Position numbers and translations under genes: made by a program
Part shown: one piece after another, positions 1 through 10,481 of the stretch
Position numbering within the stretch: the first letter of the stretch is position 1
Layout: the number at the start of each line of letters is the position of its first letter
Notes under the pieces: model-generated
What the model saw: the letters and a program-made list of their open reading frames with translations, nothing else
The model's database searches: none
What the model was told of the DNA's origin: nothing
Assembly (NCBI RefSeq): GCF_901709675.1
Contig: NC_051088.1
Coordinates: forward strand, 3,543,164-3,607,163
Direction: 5' to 3'
Source of the DNA: Syngnathus acus
Taxonomy: Eukaryota; Chordata; Actinopteri; Syngnathiformes; Syngnathidae
Length of the DNA stretch: 64,000 nucleotides

Positions 1-813
1 TGCAATTACTACGTTTCCCCAGTAGATGGGGAAGCGCCCGCCCGCGCATTTACTCCCGGGAGCCGTGTCAGAAAGCTCGGTGTACACTCACAAGTGCGTG
101 TGCGTACTCAGTAGTACGTAGTAATTTCATCTATCAGTGCCGAATTTCGAGTGTAGGCTGTGACGTCAATATTCTCGTAATTCGCGCGCTGAGTTTTCAG
201 ATGCAGTTTTACGCTAATGCCACCCACAAACCTTCCCCTGGAATCCTTCCATTAAAATGAGTGGCCCGAAGAAAAGAAAGGTGGACAGTGAGTGCCGAAT
301 GTTAAAAAAGAGTGGACAATTTGGCTCGACCTACGTGTGTGAGAAGACGTTCAGCCACATGAACGTCAACAAAGCCCGTCACAGATCTAGGTTAACGGAC
401 CGACACCTCGGCTCTATCCTAAGAATTACCACAACAAATTTTACTCCAGACTATGATGCACTAGCAAAAAAGGGAAACCAACAATACTATTGATTTCTTT
501 ATTACTTTATTTAGATGTATTCTTTCACTGATTCTTCAAGATGATGTATTTGGTCAGAATGTTTGCCGTTGGATGTGATTTCGCCTCATTAGATAAACAT
601 ATTTCATAAATCTGACCTGCAGGCGCTGAAGTGATGGAAAATGTTATTCATCATAACAGTGTCGGATTTAATAAGAATCACTGATAGTAGTTTTTTGGTG
701 AAATATTTTTTTAATGCTGTTAATAAATGCATTTGTTTTCACAAAGCTTTTTTTAATATCCATGTTTTAGTATCTACGAAAAGTAAAAACCTTTTATGCA
801 ATGACCTTTACAT
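1..813 (+). mobile_element. hAT non-autonomous element, copy 1 (truncated)
   Basis: This stretch is the reverse complement of most of the element at 8919-10715, seen by matching the terminal-side GC-rich block (1-110), the small ORF and the following 300 bases. It starts at the window edge and is cut at about 813 by a SINE, so neither end is visible. It lacks the 751-bp nested insertion found in the 8919-10715 copy and shows the uninterrupted target there (around 110-125). The family resemblance to hAT rests on the intact ends and 8-bp target duplications of copies 2 and 3. Confidence 0.8.
257..493 (+). CDS. Short fused hAT transposase ORF (N-terminus plus C-terminal tail)
   Basis: A 78-codon open frame starting MSGPKKRKVD. 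The first ~17 residues resemble the start of GTF2IRD2-like hAT transposases and contain PKKRKV, the same letters as the classical basic nuclear localisation signal. The rest (FGSTYVCEKTFSHMN, then SRLTDRHLGSILRI) resembles the C-terminal dimerisation region of hAT transposases. The zinc finger and the catalytic core are missing, so it cannot be a transposase. The same fusion is present at 9351-9587 and, with a small deletion, at 2517-2720, so the deletion predates the copies. Whether the peptide is made is unknown. Confidence 0.55.
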   Translation: MSGPKKRKVDSECRMLKKSGQFGSTYVCEKTFSHMNVNKARHRSRLTDRHLGSILRITTTNFTPDYDALAKKGNQQYY

Positions 814-1045
814 CCATCCATCCATTTTCTGTACCGCTGTATCCCCACGGGGGTCGCGGGCTTGCTGGAGCCTATCCCAGCTGTCATCGGGCAGTAGGCG
901 GGGGACACCCTGAACCGGTTGCCAGCCAATCGCAGGGCACACAGAGACGAACAACCATCCGCACACGCACTCACACCTAGGGGCAATTTGGAGCGCTCAA
1001 TCGGCCTACCTAGCATGTTTTTGGGGATGTGGGAGGAAACCGGAG
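811..1045 (-). mobile_element. tRNA-type fish SINE, partial, inverted
   Basis: Begins with CATCCATCCATCCATTTTCT and the ACGGGGGTCGCGGGC block, and ends in GGGAGGAAACCGG. This is the reverse complement of the 3' two-thirds of the complete SINE at 17523-17881. The tRNA-related head is absent; the element stops where the polymerase element begins. Confidence 0.75.
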
Positions 1046-1510
1046 GAGGAGGAGGGGGGTAGCCTTCTACAACACGAGCCACTCAACCACCAGGGGGCCT
1101 GAGCCGGCACGCGAGAGTCATCGCCACAAGAATAGAAGGCGTCCTGTAAAGTGCAGTGGTAATTGTATCTACAAAAGTCGGTTACAAGAACAATTTAGGG
1201 TAATACGTATTCTGACAGATTTGGCCGAATCAAGATAGGTCTGTTTTTTTACTACTCTGTGTTGTTTCTGTTGTGATTTGCTTTAAAAAAAGAAATATAA
1301 TGGATCATTCTAGCCTCACGTCAGCAGAGTCAGATTTCTTAACAAACATTGACGAAATACATTTGCAACCTTTTTGTGAAACAAACCAAAGAAGTGATAC
1401 ACCTGAGCTAGATTTGTCAAGCGTTAACAATGATTTGCTATCAACCAATGCGTCTACGAGCCAAATATCAGATTTGCTCAACAATGTGAACAATGCTTTG
1501 TTGGAGGGAG
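1042..1510 (+). repeat. Left terminal inverted repeat, partly coding
   Basis: Pairs with 8063-8533 in inverted orientation. The outer part is non-coding (purine-rich end, then TCTACAACACGAGCC and onward); the inner ~210 bases code for the first ~70 residues of the plus-strand ORF starting at 1300. The arms differ by scattered substitutions and a few indels. The match ends at 1510, where the two reading frames diverge. Confidence 0.8.
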
Positions 1511-1810
1511 CCAGCACGTATGGTTCGATGAACTCGAATGACTGGGGTGTTTTAAATCAACTCCTACCCGAGGTTTTGACTGAATATCTCGATGAATACG
1601 GATTACAAGGTGAGCTGAACATAACATGGGTTTCAAGAATTACAGCAAGCGGGAGATGTTTTTTCCGGCTTAAAGTTTCTCCTCAAACTGCTGATGGGAG
1701 AGAAGATGGAGAGCTAATCGATCTACTGTATCTGACGCTAGAAGTGTTTAATAGCGAATGTGGAGTTTTTCAAACAATAGTGAATGTACCACTAACAGAA
1801 TGGTATAAAC

Positions 1811-3110
1811 CAGGGGTGGGCAAACTTTTTGACTCGCGGGCCGAACTGGGTTCTAAATTTGGACCGGAGGGCCGAACCAGGAGCAGATGGACGTAGTGTT
1901 TGTGTGAAGTAATATAAGCGACCTGTAAAGGTCATTGCATAAAAGATTTTGGCCTTTAGTAGGTAGTAAAGCATGGACATTCCAAACAAGTTTTTTAAAA
2001 ACAAATGCATTTATTAACAGCATTAAAAAAAAAAAATCACTAAAAAACTGCTATCAGTGATTCTCATAAAATACGACACTATTATTATGAATAACAGTCT
2101 CCATCACTTCAGTGCCTGCAGGTCAGATGAATGAAAAATGTTTATCTTATGAGATCACATCAAACAGCAAACATTCTGACCAAATATATCATCTTGAAGA
2201 ATCGGTGAAAGCATACATCCAAATAAAGTCATCAAAACGGCAACACGGTGAGGGGTATCTGAACATCAGAGCAGAGTTTTAACTCACAAACACCTGGTAA
2301 CAGAGGTGAGGAAACGGGAAACACTTCCTTAAAGTAAGCCTTAAGAACTTTACAGGTTAAGATTAGTCGCAAACAGGTGGTGGGTGCATCAATGTCCTTG
2401 AGCATCCTGCATTGTTTGAAAATGAGAATGGTCGCTAGTTTCAATCCCTGCTATGTGTACAAATCATATTCAAAATGCATTTTTTTACAACAAACTTGAG
2501 AGCCTCCCCTTCATTTTCAGTGGGAACAGTGTTGTTGGTCTCCCTTTTTTGCTAGTGCATCATAGTCTGGAGTAAAATTTGTTGTGGCAATTCTTAGGAG
2601 AGATCCGTTTACCTCGATCTGTGACGGGTTGATGTGGCTGAACGTCACGTCGCGTACGTCGAGCCAAATTGGCCACTCTTTTAACATTCGGCACTCACTT
2701 CTTTTCTTCGGGCCACTCATTTTAATGGAAGGATTCCAGGGGAAGGTTTGTGGGTGGCTTTAGCGTCAAACTGTATCTGAAAGCTCAGCGAGCGAATTAC
2801 AAGAATGCTGTCGTCACAGCCCACGCTCTAAATTCGGGACTGATACAAATAGAGCGCGAGTGCGCCATGTCCGTACTACTGAGTACGTACGTACACGCAC
2901 TTGTGAGTGTGCACCGAGCTTTCTGACACGGCTTCCAGTAGTAAATGCGCAGGCGAGCGGTTCCCCATCTACTGGGGAAACGCAGTCATTGCAGGCAAAA
3001 TGACAAAAAAAAAAAAAGTTTAATAATACAATTAATTCAGGGTTGGCGGGCCGGATTAAACGGTCCCGTGGGCCGGATGTGGCCCGCGGGCCGTAGTTTG
3101 CCCACCCCTG
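1811..3110 (-). mobile_element. hAT non-autonomous element, copy 2 (complete)
   Basis: Ends are CAGGGGTGGGCAAAC and GTTTGCCCACCCCTG, a perfect terminal inverted repeat, flanked by the 8-bp target duplication GTATAAAC at 1803-1810 and 3111-3118. It interrupts the plus-strand gene that starts at 1300. It carries a reduced fused transposase ORF on the minus strand (2517-2720) that has lost part of the basic motif. Perfect ends and duplication imply a fairly young insertion. Confidence 0.93.
2517..2720 (-). pseudogene. Shortened fused hAT transposase ORF
   Basis: A 67-codon version of the ORF at 257-493. Starts MSGPKKRSECR, so the basic motif is shortened, and a short deletion in the middle removes part of the FSHMN-to-SRLTD region. 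Likely non-functional. Confidence 0.5.
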
Positions 3111-3338
3111 GTATAAACGGATGCAAGCATTTGGTGACAGTATTACGGGACTCTTTCTATCTAGCCGTGTCTGGACAAACATCATCGGAGTGAAACGTAA
3201 ATTTACTAAAAAATAACTTTAAACTCCCCGCCCTTGCCCTCCTCACACCTCTTCAGTACAGACGTTCCTTGCCCCCCTCTTTTTACCTACTGTCACAGAA
3301 AGGTGGGGCTGTAGTCATTAGCATACCTATCTAAACTG

Positions 3339-3417
3339 TATAAGAGTGGGCTTTTGGACTCAGCCTTCACACCTACCACCAAGAGTCATGTTCTCACGCT
3401 GCGCGAGTTTTCCCCCA
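3339..3417 (+). promoter_or_regulatory. TATA-type promoter and start codon of a deleted gene
   Basis: TATAAG at 3339-3344 is followed about 45 bases later by an ATG (3388-3390) in the context CAAGAGTCATG. The frame from this ATG closes after only ten codons (TAG 3418-3420), right where the polymerase gene of the other strand begins. The simplest reading is that promoter and start of another plus-strand gene were fused to the middle of the polymerase gene by a deletion. Confidence 0.4.
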
Positions 3418-5057
3418 TAGATTGTTAAGACAGAGTTTTGAAACTTGTCTTTTTCCTTGATTTACAGCAATTTTGGAAGGGTCTAGTTGGATACCCTGAT
3501 GAATTGCGTACCCTTCTATGTATCTTTCTCTATCAGCCTGATTGACCACGTGAGCCGGATAACATGAAGATTCCTGTTTACCTTTTAGAAATGTTCGCAT
3601 GTAATCACGGAAAATTGTGTCACTCGCTCTTGTGTAATGCCATTATTCTGTAATATCTGCAACCGTGTAGCCGAGATCAAGTGCCTTAACAAATTCAGGG
3701 GTTGTCCAAACACCTGTTAACGATCTTTGCTCATCACTATGTGTACACGCTGTCTGCTGGTTGTTACGCTCAGCGCATGTACGACACAGTGTGAAGACGA
3801 GTTTACCTTTAGCTGTTTTGAAGGGTAAAACAGGGAAATACAAACCACGGGGTGGGTTGACTGTGGCGCTGTTTGAAACCAAAATACGACCTGGGGTCTT
3901 TAAAATCACCGTGGATAATCGTCGGATGACCGATGGGGTAGGTGCCTGTACTATTGATGAAAGGGTATAATGACGTCACATCAACATACAACACACGCTC
4001 GTCAGGTTCTGCCGTGTATCTTAAAACGAATGCGTTTGTTCGACCCCCAAAAAGGGCCTGCCTCGGCTTGAGCGGTGTAGGAAATTTGGCTTTTTTCAGG
4101 AATTCCTTCACCTCTATGTTCAACTTTTTCATTTGCAACCATTGGTGCTCCCACATAATTACAAGGTGCACATCCTGTTTAAGCTGTAGTTCCTGAATTT
4201 TCTTTTGGGTGTTATCAAACCTCTCCTGAAAGGGGCGTTTTGTTGTCGGACATATTTTAGAGAGGTCGTAGCATTCTGCGCAGCCGTGGTGATAACAACC
4301 AAAATACTCAAAAACTATTTTCACGCCCCCAATTTCAGAATATCCGTCTACCGTGTAGTTATCTATCTTAACCTCGCCCCCGTTCAATGCATGCCTAATG
4401 TGAATATTTTGGCTATGCATGATCCATTGCAGGTATTGAATAGAGTCATGCGAAAAAGCTTTGTACTGACGCATATAGTTGTCTGAAGGTGTAATGGCTA
4501 GTGTTTGAGGGGTTAGGAAATTAGTGCGAAAAACTTTCATGCACGCAGAGGCTATTGTCACAGCATTGAATGGGTCTGTTCCGGTGGCCTAAAAAAACTC
4601 ACTCCTGAATTTCTCACACCCTTGCATTAACAGGTCAACGTCATTCTCGCAGTAGGCTATCGCCTGTTTAGCAAAATCGAACACACCGCTAGCTTCTTTG
4701 GCATACCATTCATCAAACTTAGCTCGTTGAGAGGGTGACATTCGCTCGATATCGTAGTACGTAGGGTCAGGGTGACACCCTACGTAGTTTAGATGTTCTA
4801 AAGAGCTGAATTTGTGTGGAAAATAACCCTTTGATTTATCTTCAAACCCCAGGGCCTTAGGCATCGCACTTAGAGGCATCGTCAGGAATGAGAGCGAGTC
4901 TATGAATCGAGATTTTGTGTCTAAATCGACAAATGATAGAACTTTACTCCCCTGCAACAGAATGTCAAGTTTGATACCTAATTCAAGCATTCTCCTTATC
5001 AAGATGTATGAATCAAAACCTCTCGCATTATGTGCAACAAATGTCGTTTGTTTAAAC

Positions 5058-6019
5058 CAGGCATGTCCAAAGTCTGGCAGCTTCGGTCTTATAATGTATT
5101 ATTTATGGACCGCCTGCACTGTCAAACTGAATTTAAAAAAAAAAGGAACTTGAACCTGTAATTCCTCCTATTACCAAAGGGTGGCAGCACCACCCCTCGC
5201 CACTCATTTCTGCCATGGCGACTGCAAAGAAAACGAGGACAGTTGACATTGAGGGCCGTCGCTTTCAAGAGAAATGGGAATTACAATACTTCCTCGCTGA
5301 AAATCAAGGCAATTGTGTTTGTCTAATTTCTAAAGAGACGGTTGCCTTGTTTAAGGATTTCAACCTAAAGAGACACGAGTAGACTAAACATGCGGACACA
5401 TACGACAAGCTAACAGGGAGTAACCGCGCTGATAAAGTGAAGCAGCTCCAAGCTGAAATGGCATCACAACAGCGATTCTTCACGCGTGGCTGTGAGTCAA
5501 AATTAAATAAAAATTAAATATTACTTAATATTAAATATTACGAAGTGGCCATGTTAATACTGTTGATGTTATAAACCTGTAGACATGACACAAACTATTA
5601 CTTTCTGAAAGATATTGTAAATGACAAGAGCAAAACTCACTTGTTTTAAGTTTTAATAATAACAGACAAATTTGCATTACTTATAACTCCTGTTTAAAAT
5701 GTTCATGAGACAAAAATAAATTTAAACCCATGTAAATAAGGTATTTCAAACAGTTTGTTCAATGTTATCTGACTCTTCAGATATGAATGAAAGGCAGAAT
5801 TTGTGTTTTTAGAGTTGTTCACATCTGCCTGAATGGCTTATATTTGGTTATTTTGTCATTTGAAAAATAAAGACAATTGTGACAATGAAATTTGTTTTAT
5901 AACAGTGTGTATTTGCATGAAATTTCTGTCGTTAAAAAATGTCTGAAAAAACTATTGGCCCCCGGGCCCCTTCACTTTATTAAATCTGGCCCTCCTTGCA
6001 AAAAGTTTGGACACCCCTG
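5058..6019 (+). mobile_element. hAT non-autonomous element, family B, copy 1
   Basis: Starts CAGGCATGTCCAAAGT and ends TTTGGACACCCCTG, with the 8-bp target duplication GTTTAAAC at 5050-5057 and 6020-6027. It sits in the exonuclease part of the polymerase gene. Inside, from about 5215, is a ~96-codon start of a hAT transposase (zinc-finger motif CVCLIS in place of CxxC, one stop codon in frame near 5382). A second copy is at 24267-25268. Confidence 0.92.
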
Positions 6020-6971
6020 GTTTAAACCGTGGGTTTCGAAAAAATCTGAGAAATTCGTCAACACAATCTGTGCCAAACCACTGTTTCTCCAGTCTATTTG
6101 ATTTACAGCAGATAAGAAAAGGTTTGTGTAAACCATCTGTATCTACATTTCGAAATCGTAGTAGACTACATTTTTGCAAGGTGGTTGAGGCTTAATGGGC
6201 TGCATGTAGCACATGTGGGGGTTCAGCAAGGCATCATCTTGATTTAAGATTTCATCACAAACTGCGCATTTTTTAACAGGGCAGCGATGCTTAGCACTGG
6301 TACCATCAGCTTTCACATAATATTGGAGACCACATTGCAAGCATTTTTTGTATGAGGTGCAGTTGCTCACACGATTCGTCGCTCGAAACTCTTTATGTTT
6401 GGCAAAGCATTCCTCATTACGGCAAGTTTTGTTAGAATCGGGGCAGATAACACGTTTAAATTGCCGTTGTTTACAACGCGGATCGAGACAAATGTTACAG
6501 TGTCCTTCACAACGGTGTTGTTGCCAGTTCTCGTGCCCCTTGTAGCAATGTCTGCAAAAGAACGCGTGACCAACGAATGCCTCTATAGCTTTCACGCCGT
6601 AGTAATGACCCTCGAGGTGTAAGACAAATAAAGTGTCTTCGTCTGTTTTGGGATAATGTGTGTCGAAAAAAGTCATGGGGCGACAGTCCTCTTTTCGGTA
6701 CATTACAGTTATTTTCCGTTTGAGGACTTTTTCAAATTTATGGACATCCCCCAGACTCACAGGTGTTTGACTATTCAACCCCACACTCTCATGTAAAAGC
6801 CGTGCCTGTCTTGTGGCCTGTTTTGTTGTTAGTGTGTCATTTAGCAGATAGGTTAGTGAGAGAGCAAAGCATAGATTGTTGTCTTTATTACGGGGTATGT
6901 GTAAGTGTCGTTTTTTTCAACCTCAAAATTTCTTTGTTGGTACTGTTCACCAACCTGCGCCGCATTCCACC

Positions 6972-7511
6972 GCGCAATGGAGTGACTATTTGTACAATAA
7001 GCTCTAAGCTCTCATCAGCCAAAAGCTCTGCATTTGATTGGGCTAAACGCTCAAGCATGTCTGATACACTATCTCTGATAGAGTTTATGTCACTCGTTTG
7101 CTGGTAGATGTGAGCCCTATCATTACCACTCACTAACTCAGCTTGAATCACATCACCTGGTTGTGCTCGCCTATCCACCTCTTGCAAAACATCATCTATT
7201 TTATCTTCAGTCTGGAGGTAAAAGGTTGCAAAATCATTGATGCGCAATGGAGTGACTATTTGTACAATAAGCTCTAAGCTCTCATCAGCCAAAAGCTCTG
7301 CATTTGATTGGGCTAAACGCTCAAGCATGTCTGATACACTATCTCTGATAGAGTTTATGTCACTCGTTTGCTGGTAGATGTGAGCCCTATCATTACCACA
7401 CACTAACTCAGCTTGAATCACATCACCTGGTTGTGCTCACCTATCCACCTCTTGCAAAACATCATCTATTTTATCTTCAGTCTGGAGGTAAAAGGTTGCT
7501 AAATCATTGAT
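6972..7511 (-). repeat. In-frame 270-bp tandem duplication in the polymerase N-terminal region
   Basis: The segment 6972-7241 is repeated at 7242-7511 with only a few changes. The period of 270 bases is 90 codons, so the frame is kept. Each unit codes for a segment containing IRDSVSDMLERLAQSNAEL, which looks helical. One copy has the CGA-to-TGA change that closes the frame near 7437. Confidence 0.9.
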
Positions 7512-8062
7512 GTTCGCTTGCGATGGTATATTTAACTGCTGCCTTACCTCGACATTATTGAAATGCGGTCTATTGACTACAACAGAACCGCCGCGCTGAT
7601 CAGTTATTACAGAACTGCTGTTAGATTGGTGGGGCATGTGTTGAAATGCTGGTGTGCTGTCATCAATAACATCTATTTCGTGAGCAATTATAACAGAGCA
7701 GTTGTTAGGCTGAAATGCCGGTGGAATGTCAACAGTTATTACAGAACCGTTGTCACGCTGGTGCTGAAATATCGGTGTGCTGTCATCAATAACAGCCGGC
7801 TTTGAATCGACAGGCTTAACGGTCAACGGGTCAACCAGAGGCTGCGTATTTAGATTTTGGATCATGTTTAGCAATTGAACAGGAATATCAGGACTGATAC
7901 GAACGCTGCTATCATTAGCTTGGTTATTTAATTCTGCTATCATGTTTAGCAATTGTGACAGGATCAGTGTAGGACTCTGTCTACCTTCATTCAGACTTTG
8001 ATTGTTCAGTTCATCTATGACAACTTGTAAATGGGTAAGAATATCAGGACTGACGGGGTTTT

Positions 8063-8533
8063 CTCCCTCCAACAAAGCATTGTTCACATTGTTGAGCAAA
8101 TCTGATATTTGGCTCGTAGACGCATTGGTTGATAGCAAATCATTGTTAACGCTTGACAAATCTAGCTCAGGTGTATCACTTCTTTGGTTTGTTTCACAAA
8201 ATGGTTGGAAATCTATTTCGTCACTGTTTGTTAAGAAATCTGACTCTGCTGACGTGAGGCTAGAATGATCCATTATATTTCTTTTTTTAAAGCAAATCAC
8301 AACAGAAATAACACAGAGTAATAAAAAAACAGACCTATCTTGATTCGGCCAAATCTGTCAGAATACGTATTACCCTAAAACATTCTTGTAACCGACTTTT
8401 GTAGATACAATTACCACTGCACTTTACAGGACGCCTTCTATTCTTGTGGCGATGACTCTCGCGTGCCAGCTCAGGCCCCCTGGTGGTTGAGTGGCTCGTG
8501 TTGTAGATGGCTACCCCCCTCCTCCTCCTCCTT
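8063..8533 (-). repeat. Right terminal inverted repeat, partly coding
   Basis: Inverted partner of 1042-1510. Its inner ~210 bases code for the first ~70 residues of the polymerase gene and its outer part would hold that gene's promoter. It ends in pyrimidine-rich CCCCCCTCCTCCTCC. Confidence 0.8.
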
Positions 8534-9350
8534 CCTCTTTGAACCCCTCGCCCCGTGTCACGACGCTTAACTGGAAGTAGATATTAAAAAGCAGTTAAAC
8601 CGTTGTAATACCAAAAATAGCTAGTCGAATGATAACATAGAAAGAGAAAAAATAGAAGGAATACCTCTAACTTTGTCGACTCGTGAGGATGGTTCACACC
8701 TTCGTATGCAGATAAAGCGTCCGCCAATTCTGTGTCTGTGGATGCTTCCTGTTCCACCTCTATGCTCGTGACAACTTCCTGTCGGTCGGCGTGGGGCGTG
8801 AGTTGATTGGTCTCAATGGTAGCACGTGACTCTGATGCAGTTGGTCTCGCTGGCTCTGATGCGATTGGCTCTGCCGCCTCCGATGCTTCAAAATGGCGTC
8901 CAGAGACATCCACTAGAGCAGGGGTGGGCAAACCTTTTGACTTGCGGGCCGAATTGGGTTCTAAATTTTGACCGGGGGGCCGAACCAGGAGCAGATGGAT
9001 GTGGTGTTTGTGTGAAGTAATATAAATGACATGTAAAGGTCATTGCATAAAAGGTTTTTATTTTTCGTAGATACTAAAGCATGGATATTAAAAAAAGCTT
9101 TTTGAAAACAAATGCATTTATTAACAGCATTAAAAAAATATTTCACCAAAAAACTACTATCAGTGATTCTTATTAAATCCGACACTGTTATGATGAATAA
9201 CATTTTCCATCACTTCAGCGCCTGCAGGTCAGATTTATGAAATATGTTTATCTAATGAGGCGAAATCACATCCAACGGCAAACATTCTGACCAAATACAT
9301 CATCTTGAAGAATCAGTGAAAGAATACATCTAAATAAAGTAATAAAGAAA

Positions 9351-9587
9351 TCAATAGTATTGTTGGTTTCCCTTTTTTGCTAGTGCATCATAGTCTGGAG
9401 TAAAATTTGTTGTGGTAATTCTTAGGATCGAGCCGAGGTGTCGGTCCGTTAACCTAGATCTGTGACGGGCTTTGTTGACGTTCATGTGGCTGAACGTCTT
9501 CTCACACACGTAGGTCGAGCCAAATTGTCCACTCTTTTTTAACATTCGGCACTCAGTGTCCACCTTTCTTTTCTTCGGGCCACTCAT
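9351..9587 (-). CDS. Short fused hAT transposase ORF, second intact copy
   Basis: A 78-codon frame nearly identical to the one at 257-493 (starts MSGPKKRKVDTECR, one S-to-T difference near the start). It keeps the basic motif and the C-terminal dimerisation-like tail with no stop or frameshift. The zinc finger and catalytic core are absent. Confidence 0.55.
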   Translation of the reverse strand: MSGPKKRKVDTECRMLKKSGQFGSTYVCEKTFSHMNVNKARHRSRLTDRHLGSILRITTTNFTPDYDALAKKGNQQYY

Positions 9588-9730
9588 TTTAATGGAAGGA
9601 TTCCAGGGGAAAGTTTGTGGGTGGCATTAGCGTAAAACTGTATCTGAAAACTCAGCGCGCGAATTACAAGAATATTGACGTCACAGCCTACACTCGAAAT
9701 TCGGCACTGATAGATGAAATTACTACGTAC

Positions 9731-10481
9731 CAGGGCTGTGGACTCGGTCGGATTTTTGCTCCGAGTCCGAGTCCGGCCTCTTGACCACGAGTCCGAGTCC
9801 GGCTGTCTATTTTTTCTGTTAATTCATGTGACTGCTTAGTCTTTATTCAAGGCTAATTTAGATCAAAATCTAAATAATTACAACAGTTTTGTGATCGCTT
9901 TGTCTTTATTAAACATATAAACGAATACAATAAACAGATACTTTCAAGTTTTAATCATTAATTACACCATTATAGCTCAGACATTTATCTAAACACAAAT
10001 AATTAGTGACGACCCCACAACTATCGAAACACATCAATGATATAAGCTGGGTGACATAATCGTCCTTGACATTGGTACATAATGTAAACATTAGCCTAAG
10101 TGCAACTCAACGTGGCCGCATTGATCGTAACTTACGCTCCGTTTCCCCCCCAAATCTAGAGGCAAAACATTGTTCTCTCGCTGCTCCCGGGTTCTTCCAT
10201 CTTGGCTGCGCGCGGGACATTGTGGGTCTTGTACGTGCACGCACGCAGGCAGGCAGGCGCGGGCGCGCACGCAACAACTAAATTTGTCTTCATAACAAGC
10301 AAGCAGGGCTGTGGACAGTATTCCTACGCGCATTCTCAGCAGCATGATGAAAATAAAATTGAATGTATTTTTTTTATTGTCGGACTCGGTGGACTCGGTC
10401 AAAATCAGCACCGAGTCCGAGTCCGGCAAAAATGACCGAGTCCGCCGAGTCCGAGTCCCCGAGTCCGAGTCCACAGCCCTG
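9731..10481. mobile_element. hAT MITE nested in copy 3
   Basis: Ends are CAGGGCTGTGGACTCGGT and its inverse, with the 8-bp duplication CTACGTAC at 9723-9730 and 10482-10489. Both ends are filled with short CGAGTCCGAGTC repeats. Copy 1 of the host element shows the empty site. A second, internal start-like CAGGGCTGTGGAC occurs near 10305-10318. Confidence 0.92.

Larger units (their letters stand above)
1300..3216 (+). pseudogene. Plus-strand gene of unknown function, split by a hAT element
   Basis: An ATG at 1300 (MDHSSLTSAESDF) opens a frame that reaches the hAT insertion at 1811. The same frame resumes after the element's target duplication (3111-3118) and ends at TAA 3214-3216. Uninterrupted it would be about 200 residues. 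The first ~70 residues lie in the terminal repeat and are the same as the start of the polymerase gene on the other arm. The remainder, including ITASGRCFFRLKVSPQ, has a mixed, globular-looking composition and matches no family I recognise. The body before the insertion is free of stops, which suggests recent activity. A separate promoter-like region follows at 3339. Confidence 0.5.
3394..8273 (-). pseudogene. Protein-primed family B DNA polymerase (DNA_pol_B_2 type), broken
   Basis: Reads right to left. ATG at 8273, then a low-complexity S/N/Q-rich N-terminal region, a 90-codon tandem duplication, a Cys/His-rich region (about 6230-6560), exonuclease motif I as YYDFE near 6150, exonuclease motif III near 4640 (YCENDVDLL), polymerase motif A near 3975 (DVTSLYP), and motif B near 3430 (LNNLWGK). 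Motif C (the Asp pair of the catalytic site) is absent because the gene stops at the deletion junction near 3400. Lesions seen: stop at about 7437 (CGA to TGA), a frameshift at the A-run near 6910, a hAT element at 5058-6019, a stop near 4590, a frameshift near 3900 and a stop near 3643. Such polymerases copy linear DNA with protein primers; this copy cannot. Assigning 6888-8273 to the same gene rather than a separate upstream one is inference from frame layout. Confidence 0.75.
1042..8533. mobile_element. PolB-encoding, Polinton/Maverick-like element, internally deleted
   Basis: Long terminal inverted repeats (1042-1510 and 8063-8533), purine-rich outer ends made of GGAGGAGG-type repeats, and a protein-primed family B DNA polymerase gene point to the Polinton/Maverick group or the related adintoviruses. 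No integrase, packaging ATPase, protease or capsid gene is visible. Two hAT elements are inserted (1811-3110 and 5058-6019). Removing them leaves about 5.2 kb, short for Polintons (typically 15-20 kb, known of the family), so most of the element seems to be missing. No clear 6-bp target duplication was found; the left flank is a SINE fragment and the right flank unrelated DNA. It is a decayed copy. Confidence 0.7.

Noticed and set aside
257-300. PKKRKV near a start codon, as if from a cloning vector or SV40
   Set aside because: It occurs in separate copies of a hAT element with target duplications and is followed by hAT transposase sequence, so it is natural, not contamination.
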